Shown here in pieces: positions 26,176 through 38,612 of a stretch of DNA of 64,000 nt; positions within the stretch are counted from its first letter, which is position 1, and each line of letters begins with the position of its first letter. The stretch comes from Jacaranda mimosifolia (lineage: Eukaryota > Streptophyta > Magnoliopsida > Lamiales > Bignoniaceae), in the NCBI GenBank assembly GCA_018894105.1, contig CM032128.1, positions 22,177,001-22,241,000 on the forward strand, written 5' to 3'. The notes under the pieces were generated by a model. That model was not told the origin of the DNA and ran no database searches. It saw nothing but the letters and a program-made list of their open reading frames with translations. The position numbers and the translations under genes are program-made.

Positions 26176-26626
26176 GGTCACGTTTGGATATACGGAGTGG
26201 GCTTGATAGATTGTATTATCGAGCTCCATCAAATATTTGATTTTAGAGAAATAAGCCTTTGATGGATAAATGGCCCGGTCTATAATCTACAAATCAATTG
26301 ATAAATAATCCTGATAATTTGGCCTAGATTATATAATCCTATATCATGGTGGGAAAAAGTAGCTAGTTATTTGACAATTATACTCATGAAACTCATAAAA
26401 TTTGACAATATTGCATGGCCTAATTATTTAATCCTTGTATCCATAAAAGGGATTGTAAAATAAATACATATCTAAAATGTGTAATCTTAAAAGGGATTGT
26501 AAAATAAATACATATCTAAAATGTGTAATCTTAGTCACCAAATGTAATATTATATTATCTTCAACAGTGTAATCCCATCATATCATTATAATTTTATCAA
26601 TCCTATCTATATATCCAAACGTGCCC
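26176..26626. mobile_element. PIF/Harbinger-like MITE (451 bp)
   Basis: The left end GGTCACGTTTGGATATAC and right end ATATATCCAAACGTGCCC are inverted repeats with one mismatch in the first 15 bases. They are flanked by the 3-bp duplication TTA (26173-26175, 26627-26629). The TTA duplication and small size fit Tourist/Harbinger MITEs. A hAT origin is less likely because no 8-bp duplication is seen. Confidence 0.7.
26444..26531. repeat. Perfect 44-bp tandem duplication inside the MITE
   Basis: Two adjacent identical 44-bp copies, each containing AAAAGGGATTGTAAAATAA. The absence of differences suggests a recent slippage or repair event. Confidence 0.9.
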
Positions 26627-26629
26627 TTA

Positions 26630-28083
26630 TAGTCTGCATTGTCCCACGCTCGTTAGAGTGAATTGACAATCTAACAATTTGCGTAGTTAATAAATTAAGT
26701 TCTAGCGTTAATCCAGCTAATGCTTGGTCAGAAATTCCACAACCAATCATCCAATATGATGATGTATATTTCCGGTGAGGTAGATAAGAGGGTAACGAGC
26801 TCTTTCTAGTTGACTGAAATAAGAGTTCTGGGTTGGAAGATAGTTGTGGCGTGAGTCAAGTCCTGCAACCCAAAGGAAGCACGTCAGGTTTGTTGAAGTG
26901 GCTCTAAACTAAAATCTGAGATGCCTAAGTCAGGTTGAGTATATAGGAGAATAAAAGAGCAAAGCGAGTGCTTAAGTATATGTGTAAGCGTACCTCAAAT
27001 GCTTGCACAATGGGAGTTCTATAGTGTAAGGTCTACTTTACAAGTGAGAGATTGAAATGACTATATATTCCCTATGAATAGTATGATTTGACTTGTTTCC
27101 AAATTGAAAAATGCATTAAATGCGATAGGGCCTCCATACCTGATGCTTATTCAACCCTATGAGGTCGAACTTTTGACCGGTACAGATACTAGCTATCCTC
27201 CTTCACTCTAGTGAGGTCAAATACACAAGCCATATCAGGCCTCCACATGGTCGACCAAAAAGTAAGTGGATCTAGACGATATGGAGTGGTCTTCACACCT
27301 CTCTCGTCAAGTGGAGTCGACCCCCATGGTGCTCATCTGACTAGGCTAGACAAGACTGTGTCGTCTTTGGCCCAAGGATGTAATTCTTTGGTCGACTAGA
27401 TCAAGCTCCATGCATTCTTCGCTTGTGGTGCTACTGGCATACCCAAACTAGCTAAGCTCGAGAGGTCTCTAGCTCACCCATATCACAATAGAATTAATAT
27501 GGTAGCAATCTTTGATTTAAAACAAATGATAAGTATATGAGAAGTAAACACAAGTGTATAAACTCCAAAAAGCAAGGCAATTTTGTAATCTCAACAGTTC
27601 CGTAATGACGTATAAATGAATACATGTGTTTACATAAGAATCTAAATTTTTGTATTAACTCATAGTTAGATGCTTGGGTGTTGCGCTATGGTTAATCCAA
27701 TTTCTATATTGCCTTGTCTATTTGATACGTATCTCAATAAGAACTATAGCATGTGTTGTTTCTTAAGAATATTTAATACATAACTTTAGGAATAAACAAT
27801 TTTGCAATTGTATTTAAAACTTTTTTTGCAGATAATAATTTTTGTTTATACTTTTACTTTAACACTAGGTATGTTTGTTTTGCTCAATACTTTAGTCATA
27901 GACACTAAAATGTTTCTGGAGAGCCACATATTATTAGCCTTGAGATAAGACTAATTACAACAAATAGACTTCTACATTTGAATTATTTGGCCTTGTATTT
28001 TATGTATTATTATGGCAAAGCAAGGTCAAACAAGAAATTGCATGTGAAATGCTTATTAATAGCTGTCTTTTTGACTCATGATA
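26630..28083. other. Anonymous spacer with a higher-GC part at 26750-27480
   Basis: The 26750-27480 part is less AT-rich than its surroundings and reads like an old repeat. It has stops in all frames and no recognised domain. The remainder is AT-rich and empty. Confidence 0.4.
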
Positions 28084-28091
28084 GTGGTATT

Positions 28092-28909
28092 TAAGGGTGT
28101 AAACGGATATTAAATGGATCGAATACATTATTTTTATATTTGTATCCATTTAACTTTTTGAATATTCGGATACGGATACAGATTTGATGAATATTTAAAA
28201 ATGATATCCGAATTCAAATCCATCGGGTATTGGTTGAATTCGGATATATCCATATTCAATTATAATTATTCAAATGTATCCATATTTGATTAAACTTATG
28301 TGTAATCAAATTATTTTTTTGATATTCATATTCGATGATAATTATTTAGATATCTATTTACGATATCCAAATACATGAATCTATGAACCTATAATAAATA
28401 CATATTTTTAATTAATAGATTGAACTATACAATTTAATTAAAAAGAAAGCAATCAAACAAATAGCTTAATTTCTAATTAATAATTGACTTTATAATTAAT
28501 TATTAGTACTAATTGATATTAATAATGACATTTAAGTATATTACTTATAAACTCAACCAATAGTAATTATGTTAATTAACTTTATTGTTCAATTTGTTCT
28601 CTATATTACAATAGTTTTTTAAATTTATTCTTTTTCTTCCCAATTCTTCAACTATAATTTATATATATATATATATATGAATTATGAAATTTTTATTGAA
28701 AAATATAAATAATATATTATTTAATAAATGTATATTCAGAGCGGATATTAAAGGGATCGGATACGCATTTACTACATTTGGTTCTATTTATAATCGAATA
28801 TCTACTAATTGAATACGGATAATATTCGCTTTAAACAGATGCGGATAAATTTTGTATAAACGAATACGAATGCGAATAGTAAATTTTTGAATATCTATTT
28901 ACAGCCCTA
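28092..28909. mobile_element. hAT-like non-autonomous element (818 bp)
   Basis: The ends are TAAGGGTGTAAACGGATAT and, inverted, ATATCTATTTACAGCCCTA. The flanking 8-bp duplications are gtggtatt (28084-28091) and gtgatatt (28910-28917), one mismatch. The interior has many short GGATAT/ATATCC-type inverted repeats (for example near 28120-28250 and 28740-28870). There is no transposase. The 8-bp duplication and GGGTGTAAA ends are typical of hAT MITEs. Confidence 0.78.
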
Positions 28910-28917
28910 GTGATATT

Positions 28918-31186
28918 TTAGTAGAAAGGCATGTTTGCCTGTATTGTGAACAAATATAATTCCTATATCAATTACATTGTCATTGAAATCCATGTATATC
29001 ATTCTTGTATTATTATATAGTCCATTTCATAGTTCCAAATTCCTTAGAAGGATTATTGGGCAATTTCTCTTGAGTAACAATTTATCAGGACGCCATGAAG
29101 CCCAAGATTTAAGAAATTTCTCTTTACAATAATAATAATGTGAATCACCAATATCTTTGTTTTTCAACAAAACAAAAAGATCAACTTTTCATTTTGTGTA
29201 TCGATATCCTCAACTTTAATTGCTAGTAATAATCAACTTGTCACTTAATAAGCTAAATTATCATTCTTACTTAAAGTTGGAAAAAATTAAGTATAAATTC
29301 GTTCTATGGAGTTTTCTTTATTAAATAGTCAATTACATTCAATATTAGTTGGTTGCTCGCGCCATGTCTAGTTAAGTAAGAAATCATTTAATTTGGGATT
29401 TTTTGGATCCTTAAATTTCTTGACAAAGTCACTTTGTCATTTTACTCAATAAAATATCACCAGGCTTACAAGAATTATTTGATGATCTGTAGGGATGGAA
29501 CAACAGATAATTCTTGTATAAAGTCTCAACTTTCAACCATCACTTTGCCACCAAAATTCTCATCGTTTCCTATTATGTTGTGAAGGTATTTCTCTACATT
29601 CTTAATAGGGCTTCATACCTAACAACAATTGGGTTGTATGCGGTGGCTCAACAACTCCATTTTTGCTTTGATATAGAGCACTCAATTGATTCGTTTGTAT
29701 CTATTGGTATTGTGAATATGGAAAATTTATTGCCGAACTCATTAATTTTATATTTATATTTTGAAACTTTTTAAATTAAATTTCAAGATTAAATAAAATA
29801 TTTAATTGATGGACGAATCAATATGTCATGAATGAAGTTGAGGTATCAAATCACATCTCACGATAAGAAAGTAGTTGATATATTGGTAATTCAAATCACA
29901 TCTTATGGTAAACAAAATAAACGCCAAAAAAGTCATAATGGACCAATCAAATCAAGTTGTTTTGTCAAATAATCATGGAAAAAGTTCATTCCCTACAAGT
30001 ATAAATAGAGCTTATGTCCAAGAGGTAAAGACAACAAATAATTTGACATCCAAGCAAGAGAGATGTTGGAGGAAGTTCCCCAATTTTCTCAATTAAATTC
30101 AATACGATCCATACCATTTAAGCCATTCCAGACGTTTTAAGGCACATATCAAGATATGCCAACAAGGGCATATATTGAGGCGTTGTCGCGGATCTCATCA
30201 AATTATAGTGTTTGACTTGATGTTATAGTGCAAAATCTTGGAATAAATGTCATTGAAGGACAAATCAACCATCACAGAGATTAAAGTGTCAAATTCCACC
30301 TCCAAAGTTTCAAGTTCTAAATCATTTTTTTTGAATACAAGAATCAAAGGATCCAAAATATGGATTGTACCGAAACTAATCAAGTTCAATAAATTTTAAT
30401 TTCTATTATTTTTGTTGTCTTGTACATTATATTTTGCAAATACAAAATCTGTGTTACAAATTTATGGCATGCTTACTGGTACAATTGCTACCTCTCATCT
30501 CTTCCTTTCCCAAAGTTTGAAGTATCACATGGTTGCCCAAAAGGTTATGGTATTCAAAATTACTACTTCAAGTTCTTTAAATACTATAGGATCAAAAGTA
30601 TTTATATTGTCACAAGAAGTACGTCCAAGTTGCAATCATGTTTTGAGCTAATGCATTTGCTTAAAGCAACTGATGAGGCTTTACTATATCTTGAGACACA
30701 AATGATGTTAGTAGAAACTCAATGGGTATCTGCATCATTTACTACCTTAACATCAAGTTCTTCATTTACCTTAAGTATAATGTCTGTCATGTTGGCAAAT
30801 GCTAAACCTTGGAATTGTAGATTGCAAATTGATGAGAGCTATTGAGAAACTGGTGAAGCGTATTTAATATGGAAAAATACAACCTTAAAGATAAAAATTG
30901 AAAAAACAAATTAAAAGGCTCAACACTAAATAAATAATAATTAAGTAAAAGGCCAATGAACCTAGTAAATTAAGCTCATCAAGATAGGCATCCAAACTGA
31001 AGTAGATTGAAACCACTAAATACTTAACTATTACAAGTATCAACTTCCAAAGCTAAAACGGATAAATCAAATCATTTTTAAAAAATCCCAAAGCCTAACT
31101 CCACGCAAAACGTACTTCAAGAGCAAAAACTTATTTGATTTGCTGACTTTTGAAAAGGACTCTAACTAGAGTCCTTCAATATTATC
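28918..31186. other. Anonymous decayed repeat-like DNA
   Basis: No gene is supported. The frames at 29514-29774 and 30412-30845 are short, without a recognisable domain. A TATA-like stretch (AAGTATAAATAGAGC near 30000) might mark an old LTR promoter, but no LTR ends were found. Confidence 0.35.
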
Positions 31187-31206
31187 TTGGTGGCGTCTAT
31201 AGGAAC
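31187..31206 (+). other. Primer-binding-site-like relic of a Ty3/gypsy element
   Basis: TTGGTGGCGTCTATAGGAAC resembles the TGGCGCCGTCTGTGGGAAC-type primer-binding site of plant Tat-like gypsy elements (15 of 19 by eye). The following ~300 bp could be worn gag, with stops. It is only suggestive. Confidence 0.4.
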
Positions 31207-31549
31207 TCCTAAAGCAAGAAATGTTGAGGATGTAGACAAGGTCCATAGTTCGAGATTTCAACGCTCAAGTTGCACCATGAAACAAGAATACGGAAAACAA
31301 CCTATTGAAGATCCCGTCTAGCATCGGAGCTAGCACCAAAAGTGTGCTCGCCACTAGAGGAGATGCTAGTGTAGCAAGATCCACGCCCTGGAGGACTAGT
31401 GTTGCATATGGCTCAAGAAGCATTGATGGTGTTGGTCGAGAATGCCTCCACATAAGCTATAGCTAAAGTAGTTTCCTAATATGCTGACGAGCACCATCCC
31501 CAAAAGCAACCCCAATCCTCTTACTGGAATAGGAAAGCCTCGTTGTTCT

Positions 31550-32358
31550 TGGTGATATAAATCTTAAATTTGACCTCTATGGTATAAAATTATAATCTAA
31601 GCCTTTGAATTGGTGGAACCAATTCGACCCTACTGATGGGACATGGAAAACAATGTAATTCGATCGCACTGATGGGACACAACAAACAATCTACCTGGGC
31701 TATTATAATAAGTTCTTAAGGTTGACTGCTTTAACTCTAGTCGCCCTTTTGAAAAAGTCACTTTGTGTCCTTAAGGAATGATTGCCTTTAGATTGACCTA
31801 ACCTTCATGACACGACCCTAACCTATTCACTTTATCATGGGTGGTTGCATTAAATGCCTTTCATGCCTTTGAGCGGTCTCTCTCCTCCTTATTTAATGCA
31901 CCATACACCCCTTTTTCCATTAGAGTTGTCTACTCCAGCACTATTTTGGGTGGCAACAACCCATTTGGTCATCCACTTAGGACCAAAAGACATATTCTCC
32001 AATCTCACGATCTTTTAGAGTATATTCACCTAAGTAGGGTTTGATCCTAAGATGAACTCTATAGATACCCCAATTATTCTTTATCTTAGGTATGCACTCT
32101 AAACACTGAAAGCTCTCAACTAGCTGTGATCTTAGTATCTCTACTATGCTTATTCTTCCTTAAGCATTGGAGGGTCTTATCTAAGAGCGACTTCCACAAG
32201 CCTAAAGTGCTCATTATGGTTGTAGGTTCAACCTGCACTCTCCACTCGAGTATCAACCTCAAGCAATCCAACAAAACTATCCTTGAACATCCTATTTTCC
32301 CTCCATAGTAGCACCCTTATCAAATGTTGCATCACCAGGCATCGTCTATAGGGAAACC
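31550..32358 (+). repeat. Probable Ty3/gypsy LTR relic followed by a primer-binding-site-like sequence
   Basis: This is an LTR-like stretch, less AT-rich than its surroundings, ending at about 32335. It is followed by CAGGCATCGTCTATAGGGAA (from 32336), again resembling a TGGCGCCGTCTGTGGGAAC-type primer-binding site. A ~50 bp near-duplicate around ATTCG..CTGATGGGACA lies at about 31620-31690. LTR termini were not defined. Confidence 0.4.
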
Positions 32359-33119
32359 TAAAGCTTGCAATTTGAAAATGGTATACATAAGGTGAAACCA
32401 TTTCCATAAATTAAGACCACATTCCACATGCTTGGACCCAAAGTGAAGACATTCTGGACTTAACGCTCTAGTAGCGCCAATGATAACATTGTCTATTAGC
32501 CAACATAAGCCTTTGTGGGCGTCCAACACTAGTTTAGGACTGACTCAATATGCCATAACTCAATGTAACTAGTATCTCAATGAGGCTTTTGCATAGCTAC
32601 CACACTACTAAATAAGTCATCCATGAAAGTATAATGTGACTTTCTATATTCACAACCATATTGAAATAACTGATTATGTATAGAAGTTTTCTAGGTACAA
32701 TCGTGCCCTAATGTGTGACTGTCTGGAAGAGGTCCAAAAGCAACATAGTAGAGGATTCCCACCCAAAGATAGGGGTAAATGGAAAGGAGCATTGAACCAA
32801 ATTCAAGAATTGAATGAGGGGATGAAGGGCATTTTCAGTTATATAGATCCTAATGAACACTTTTTGTAGTCTAAGCATGTTGTATGATTTTACGGACATA
32901 GAGAGTCTATATATGTGAAGGCACTTTTCACTAGGCCTGTCAATAGGTAGGGTATTATCCTACACAAGCCCATTCCCAGATATATCCAAATATTGGATCT
33001 TATACTTGCCCTATCCTATTTAATTAACATTAGGACGTGAATCATCTTTATCGACTTCTTTTACTATAAGTCATAAAGAATTTCTATATATTCGGCTCAA
33101 TTAGAAGTAGAAAGATTCT

Positions 33120-34377
33120 ATGAAAATAGAATTATCACACATACAAAAATAAAGGAACCTAACTTAGATTAAGTATGATGACCTCAATCTTGAATGAGTC
33201 CTCTTAAACTAAATACTTCAAATCAATTCATAACCCTATTTCTATCACACAATTTGGCAAGTTGGAGGGCGATGATAATGCAACCAACCTTAAAATCAAA
33301 GAGTTGCCTCTCACTAGAATCCTGTACACCTTATACACATCATATGCAAACTTGACCCCATTTTTCAATGCACAAAAGAAATCATCAAGACATTCTAACA
33401 TAACACATTCATCAGTGTTCCAACAATTATACACATATGGAGTAAATGTAATTGTATTATAGTACTCATAATAAATTGTGCGCCCCATGATCCCCAATGA
33501 CATTAAAAATCATTGGACATTACCTTTTTTGTTGAAAAATCAAGTGTAACATAACCTTTAGGTCAAACATCCTATAGTTATATTGTTAAACTCATAGCGA
33601 ACTTTATTAATGTACTACCCATCTCCCCTTAGTTTTCAATCCTAAAAAGCATAAACTGATAAATTGCAAACCTAGATTTGTGCACATCATACAAAGAGGA
33701 AGTATTGCTATTTTTCTGAAACTCTTTTGCTTTCTCTATCCACTCCTATGTATAATTCCTATCTTCTCTAGGATATTTCTCAATCTTATGATGTAAAAAA
33801 TTTGACCTACTCAAGTGCAATCTTTGTATCATCTAAGTTTGACTTTTGAATTATTTTGACATGATATTACAAGCATGATGTATCTTCGACCCTCAAGGAA
33901 GTGCTACTATCTTTTTGAAACTCTTCTGCTTCCTCTCTCTGCTTATGTGCACATTTTCCATTTTCTCTAGACTTTCCTATTTTGAACTTAACCAACTTAA
34001 GTGCAATCTCTATACCATCTAAGTTGAAAATTTGATCAATTTGACATGATATGACAAGTATGATATATCATCGTCCCTCTATTTTGAAGAGTTTTTCCTC
34101 TTAATTGCTAAATAATTGGAAAAGGCGACTTTTACATCAACTCCGCCACCATTCACAGTCCTCTTCATTGCCAAATTTCGACATTCCAATTTCTAGTGCA
34201 TGACATACTTATTATGCTTGTCCTATCTACCATGCTTTGTATATGCTATAATATCACGTGAAAAATTATCTTTATAACCTCTAGAAATACTAATGTTGGT
34301 TGCAATTGACTTCCTAATAAAGCTCTCGCTAGATGGAACATAATCAATTAAGACCTGCACTTGGCCATGCAATCAAA
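33120..34377 (-). pseudogene. SUVH2/9-like pseudogene, array unit 1
   Basis: Minus-strand remnants in order are as follows. A HGQVQ-type start of SRA lies near 34370. The SRA middle is near 34100-34300. A reading YDVHKSRFAIYQFMLFRIEN followed by GEMGSTLIKFAMSL lies near 33580-33700, matching SUVH2/9 FDVGKSGFGV.. and the stretch after it. Pre-SET is at 33246-33490 (YNCWNTDEC..CLDDFFCALKNGVKFAYDV). In pre-SET one family cysteine is replaced (CLDDFF instead of CLDDCF). The frame is broken by stops and indels. SUVH2/9 proteins have SRA, pre-SET and SET domains and in Arabidopsis bind methylated DNA. No function is expected here. Confidence 0.78.
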
Positions 34378-34916
34378 AAATAAGAAATGTGCTTCATTAT
34401 ATTCAAGGAAAGAGTTTGTTTAGTTATAACTTAACTTGTATATTTTCCTAAGATTTTAGCTTATATTAGCAAATAAATGTCCACGTGCATTACAAGTGCA
34501 TTTTTTTAGTGACTACAATGTTCTCCCTTCTCAAACTTTCAATCAACAAGATGTCCCTTCATTTTTTTGTTTCACTTTATTTCCTTTAATTCATTGAAAT
34601 GCTTTAGTAATACTAATTAATATCATTCAAACATGTGGCTAGTGCATAGTAAAACATTAATTTCAGAAAGCTCAACCATTAGACATAGTATTATATACTA
34701 GTTTCCATCTTTATTAAGAGATTATCAAGAGAAATAAGAAAAAAAACACAAGGAAGGAGCACCTGGTGCTGGATTTCTCAATATGCAACTTTGGGATGCG
34801 AATTCATCTTGTCAGCCTTTTCTTTTCTTTTTTACTTTTCATAATTCTTCTTTCCTTTTTTTTTGAATTATGTTTTCTATCTAAAAATTTTCCTCCTTTA
34901 TAATCTAAGAATATAT

Positions 34917-36999
34917 TGAAGTGTGTGGTGAAGCAAAGATCTAATCGCACAATGGAATTTAAAACTTCCTCCATGAAAACAACTTATAACATCACATACT
35001 TAGGATCTTATTTTATGCCTTAAAGACAGATTTGGGAGAAAAATCAATTATCTTGATTGATTATTCAAAAATCAGAGTGTAAAAGCTTCAAGTGACTCCT
35101 CAATTGAAGATCTACCGTTTCTCTTTCCTTGGATCTTTCTTCCTCACTCCTCGGCCTCAAAGTACAGCACATTAGGCCTCCAAATCACATCCAAACTATG
35201 CTCAAAGGGCAGCAACAAAATCAGCCAAATGAAGCCTCCAAAAACCGCCAATTGCAATGAAGAACTCTTCTTCATTGGATCTTCATTGTTCACCAACAAT
35301 AATACCCCAAGTTTGGTATCTCTAAAGGTATCCACAAGCCTTACAAGCACTCTAATCTTCACTGTTAGTCTAGAAAAATAATGAAGTGGAAGAAGGAACT
35401 TAAGAGGGAAAATAAAGTTTGGAAGAGAATCCTAGAATGGAGTTATTTGTTCACAATAAAATTGAGATAGAGAGATCTAATCCTATCTCTTCAAGTGGCC
35501 GGCCATAGGGGGAATAAGGGGGCTTTTTGTACGGTGTTTCTCACTTGCATACTAACTTGGATGCCAAGAAAATTGCCACTTGATTTTAAATGGACTCTTC
35601 CATTTAAACCTTCCCTCCAAAACTAGATTCTCCAATCAATTAAATTGATCCCTTAATTTAATTAAACTAATTTAACCCTTTAAGTTAGTAAGACAATTAA
35701 ATTGTCACATGACTCCAATTAAATTAATTTTTTAATTTAACTGGTCTAATTTAACTCAAATTATTTGTTAAATTAACACTTTAAATCAATCAAGCCATCA
35801 TGACTAACTTTTAATTAGCCAACTTGGCCTCTTCCAAACTTGACCAATCTTATTATCCAACTCTTTAGATAATTTCTCTACTTCCATTTAGAGTGGTTAA
35901 GGCTTTTGTGTGTGACCCTTTAGGTTCACCAATTAATTAGACATGGGCTCACAACTCTTTGTGATTTGTTGAATATCAAATATTTCGATTAGTCTAAACG
36001 CTTTTAAACTAATCACTCTTTCAATTAATCTCTATTAATTGAAGAGTACCCAATCTCCATAGTCTATATCTAGCAGAAGCCTATGGAGCTCAACTGATTG
36101 GATGAATTAATTATAGTGAACCTTTTTGGCTTACAATTGCAATGCAAATATGGTCATTCCATTTTTTATCTCTTGAAAGAGGTCTAGGGCAAGATATTTG
36201 TTGATTCCCCAATAGCCTCGATAACTATGCATCTATTTTTGATGTGTGGTTATACTTTATGACCTCAACTTTGGAAAACTTCTTATTTTCAAATTGTCAT
36301 ATCACCTTACGCAAGGATTTCTTGGAACTGATCATCCTAGAATACATAGAAAATCAACTCATTCTTCAAAACGAGCAAAATGGATCCCATCTTGGAACTC
36401 ACCAACTTCCATACTTAGGTAATTTGTGCCCGACCTAAGCCCCAAACAACTTGCTAAGTGGTCAGGACAAAATCAAAGCACAAGGACCTAAATACAAAGT
36501 TTTGTGGAACCTCAAGTCAAAGGACTAGTTATGTGCACTATCGTAAGCTAGAGTGTTTCTCACTACCGATAAGCCACTCAAGCTATTTTGTGGTTTCTCT
36601 AAGCTAATTTTCAGTGAACCTGTTGTCTACAAGCACCTAGTAACATACATCTATGCCTTACACAGATTGCCCATGAAATGGGGCAATATCCAACCCCTTG
36701 GAGTATGCATCGTTAGTGCAAGTCTATTTGAATCTTAGATGCTTTATCTCTTAAGGTTCTGTGACTTGGAATATTCAAAATCATGACCATAGAGACTTAT
36801 TTTATGATCACCATCATATGCGTGACCAAGTCCCGTAGTTTTTGTATGATTTAAAGGCTTCAACCAAGTGTATGTGAAGAATATCATAAATTGCATAAGA
36901 TGAAGATGGCCATTTCATAGAATATCATTCAATCAAGATTGTCATACAAGGAGTAGTTTTATATGCTAATCTAATTGGTTGCAGGGCACTATTCCAACA
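34917..36999 (-). mobile_element. Solo long LTR, member 1 (inside array unit 1)
   Basis: Read on the minus strand it starts TGTTGGAATAGTGCCCTGCA at 36999 and ends ..CACACACTTCA at 34917, so it has TG..CA termini (2083 bp). The array unit is split between ..CTAAGAATAT and TATTAGCTCC.., and the flanks suggest an imperfect 5-bp duplication (tatat/tatta). It is related to the LTRs at 47581-50462 and 54331-56550. No internal region is present, as expected of a solo LTR left by LTR-LTR recombination. The superfamily is not determined. Confidence 0.72.
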
Positions 37000-37354
37000 T
37001 ATTAGCTCCAACATAAACTTGAATTTTGCTCCTTAGCATAGCAACCCCGAAAAGGATTAGTATTACGATGGCCATGACACTGTGATCTAATTAATGGAAG
37101 TCATATGTTGTGCTTTTGGGCTGTGACCTTGCAATCTTATGATGCTAGTGCCTAAGACTTTATAGTGATTCTAATTGATAATTCTTTTATGTGCAACAAC
37201 ACTTAATATTCTACTTTAGCATTTCTTCTACTTTTGTACTCCTTCTTGTTCCATACCTCCATTGCTAATCATTAACGCCTTGGTTATTTCTCTCAAAATG
37301 CTAACCAAGACCAAAGTACAAAATACCAAGATAGAATGACTAAAAACCATTTTG

Positions 37355-38612
37355 TTAGAGTAATAAAAACACCAAAGATAAAGCATTTACTTTAAGTCTT
37401 AAAGAATAACTATGTATTAGGCTTGATCGGAAGTAGAACAATTCTACAAAAATAGAGTTATCACATACTAACAAATGAAGGAACCAACTTAGATCAAGTC
37501 CAACAACTTGAATCCCCCTGTGAGTCATCCTCAACCTAAATATTTTAGATGAATACCTTACCTCATTTTTTTGTGCATACAGTTTCGGCAAGTTGAAGGG
37601 CAATGATAATGTATCCAACACTAAAAAATTCAAAGGTTTGCCTCTCAATAGAATCCTGTGCATGTTATATGCAAACTTGATCCTATTTTTTATTATACAT
37701 AAGCAATCATCCAGACAACCTCTAACACAATCACATTCACTAGTGTTCTGACACTTATACATAGTGAAAATATCAATATAACCTTTAGCTTATGGCACTT
37801 GTAATGAATTGTGCAGTTCATGATGCCCATGAATATCAGCATAGATAAACATCGGAATGCTTTTTGCTAGAAAAATCAAGTGTAACATAACCTTTAGCTT
37901 TAATATCCCATTGTCACATCTTTAAACTAGTAGCAAGCTTCATTATTGTACTCCCCATCTCCATCTCCTTTTTTTTAATAATTTTTAATTGAAAAACCCA
38001 AACCTTAATTTTATTACATTAAACAAAGAGAAAGTGCTACTGGCTTACTAAAACTCTTCCGCTTTCTCTCTATACTTCTATGCATAATTTCCATATTCTG
38101 CAACACTTTTCCTTACTTGAAATAGAAACTTTATCTACACAAGTGCAACTCTATACCATCTAAGTTTGAAGCTTCAATCATTTTGAATCTTCCACCTTGA
38201 GAAAGTGTTGCTATCTTGCTGAAATTCTTCCAACTAAAGTGAAATCTCTGCACCATCTAAGTTCAAAATTTAATGATTTTGAGATGATATGATAAGCATG
38301 CTCTATCATTGGCCCTTTACTCCTAAGAGCTTTTACTCTTAATTTCTATTAAATTGGGAAAATGATAACTCTACCACAGTTGACAATTCATAATCCTATC
38401 CTATGCCGAATTTCTATATTCCAATTTCTAGTACACGACATGCTTGTTATGCTTGTGCACCATGCCTTGTGTATATTATCAAGACACATGCATCCTCGTT
38501 ATCTTTGTAACCTTTGAAAAGATTAATGCTGATTGCAATTGGGTCCTTAATAGAACTCTAGCTAGATGCAACATAATTAAATAAGGCCTGCACCTACCCA
38601 TTCAATCAAATA
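37355..38612 (-). pseudogene. SUVH2/9-like pseudogene, array unit 2 (best pre-SET)
   Basis: This copy has the longest readable pre-SET stretch (minus 37355-37762). It reads YKCQNTSECDCVRGCLDDCL, then FAYNMHRILLRGKPLNF, then VFR-type RLRMTHRGIQVVGLDLSWF. The last part corresponds to the LEVFRSRETGWGVRSLDLIQAG-like pre-SET/SET boundary of SUVH2/9. The cysteine pattern CDCVRGCLDDCLC is preserved. The SRA part (about 37975-38600) is degraded, with several stops. The unit contains the ~175-200 bp sub-repeat twice (near 38030 and 38205). The end of SET and an intact start are absent. It is certainly not a working gene. Confidence 0.82.

Noticed and set aside
27211..27399. 62-residue plus-strand frame in the higher-GC spacer
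   Set aside because: Short, no family match, and surrounded by stop-rich repeat-like DNA.
30412..30845. Overlapping frames of 79 and 141 residues
   Set aside because: No recognisable domain and low-complexity Ser/Thr content; they fit chance frames in non-coding DNA.
33228..33503. Pre-SET fragment first considered as a lectin receptor kinase PAN domain (CLDDCFC-type motif)
   Set aside because: The motif is shared, but the following FAYDV..RILVRGKPL and the SRA motifs on the same strand fit SUVH2/9 much better.
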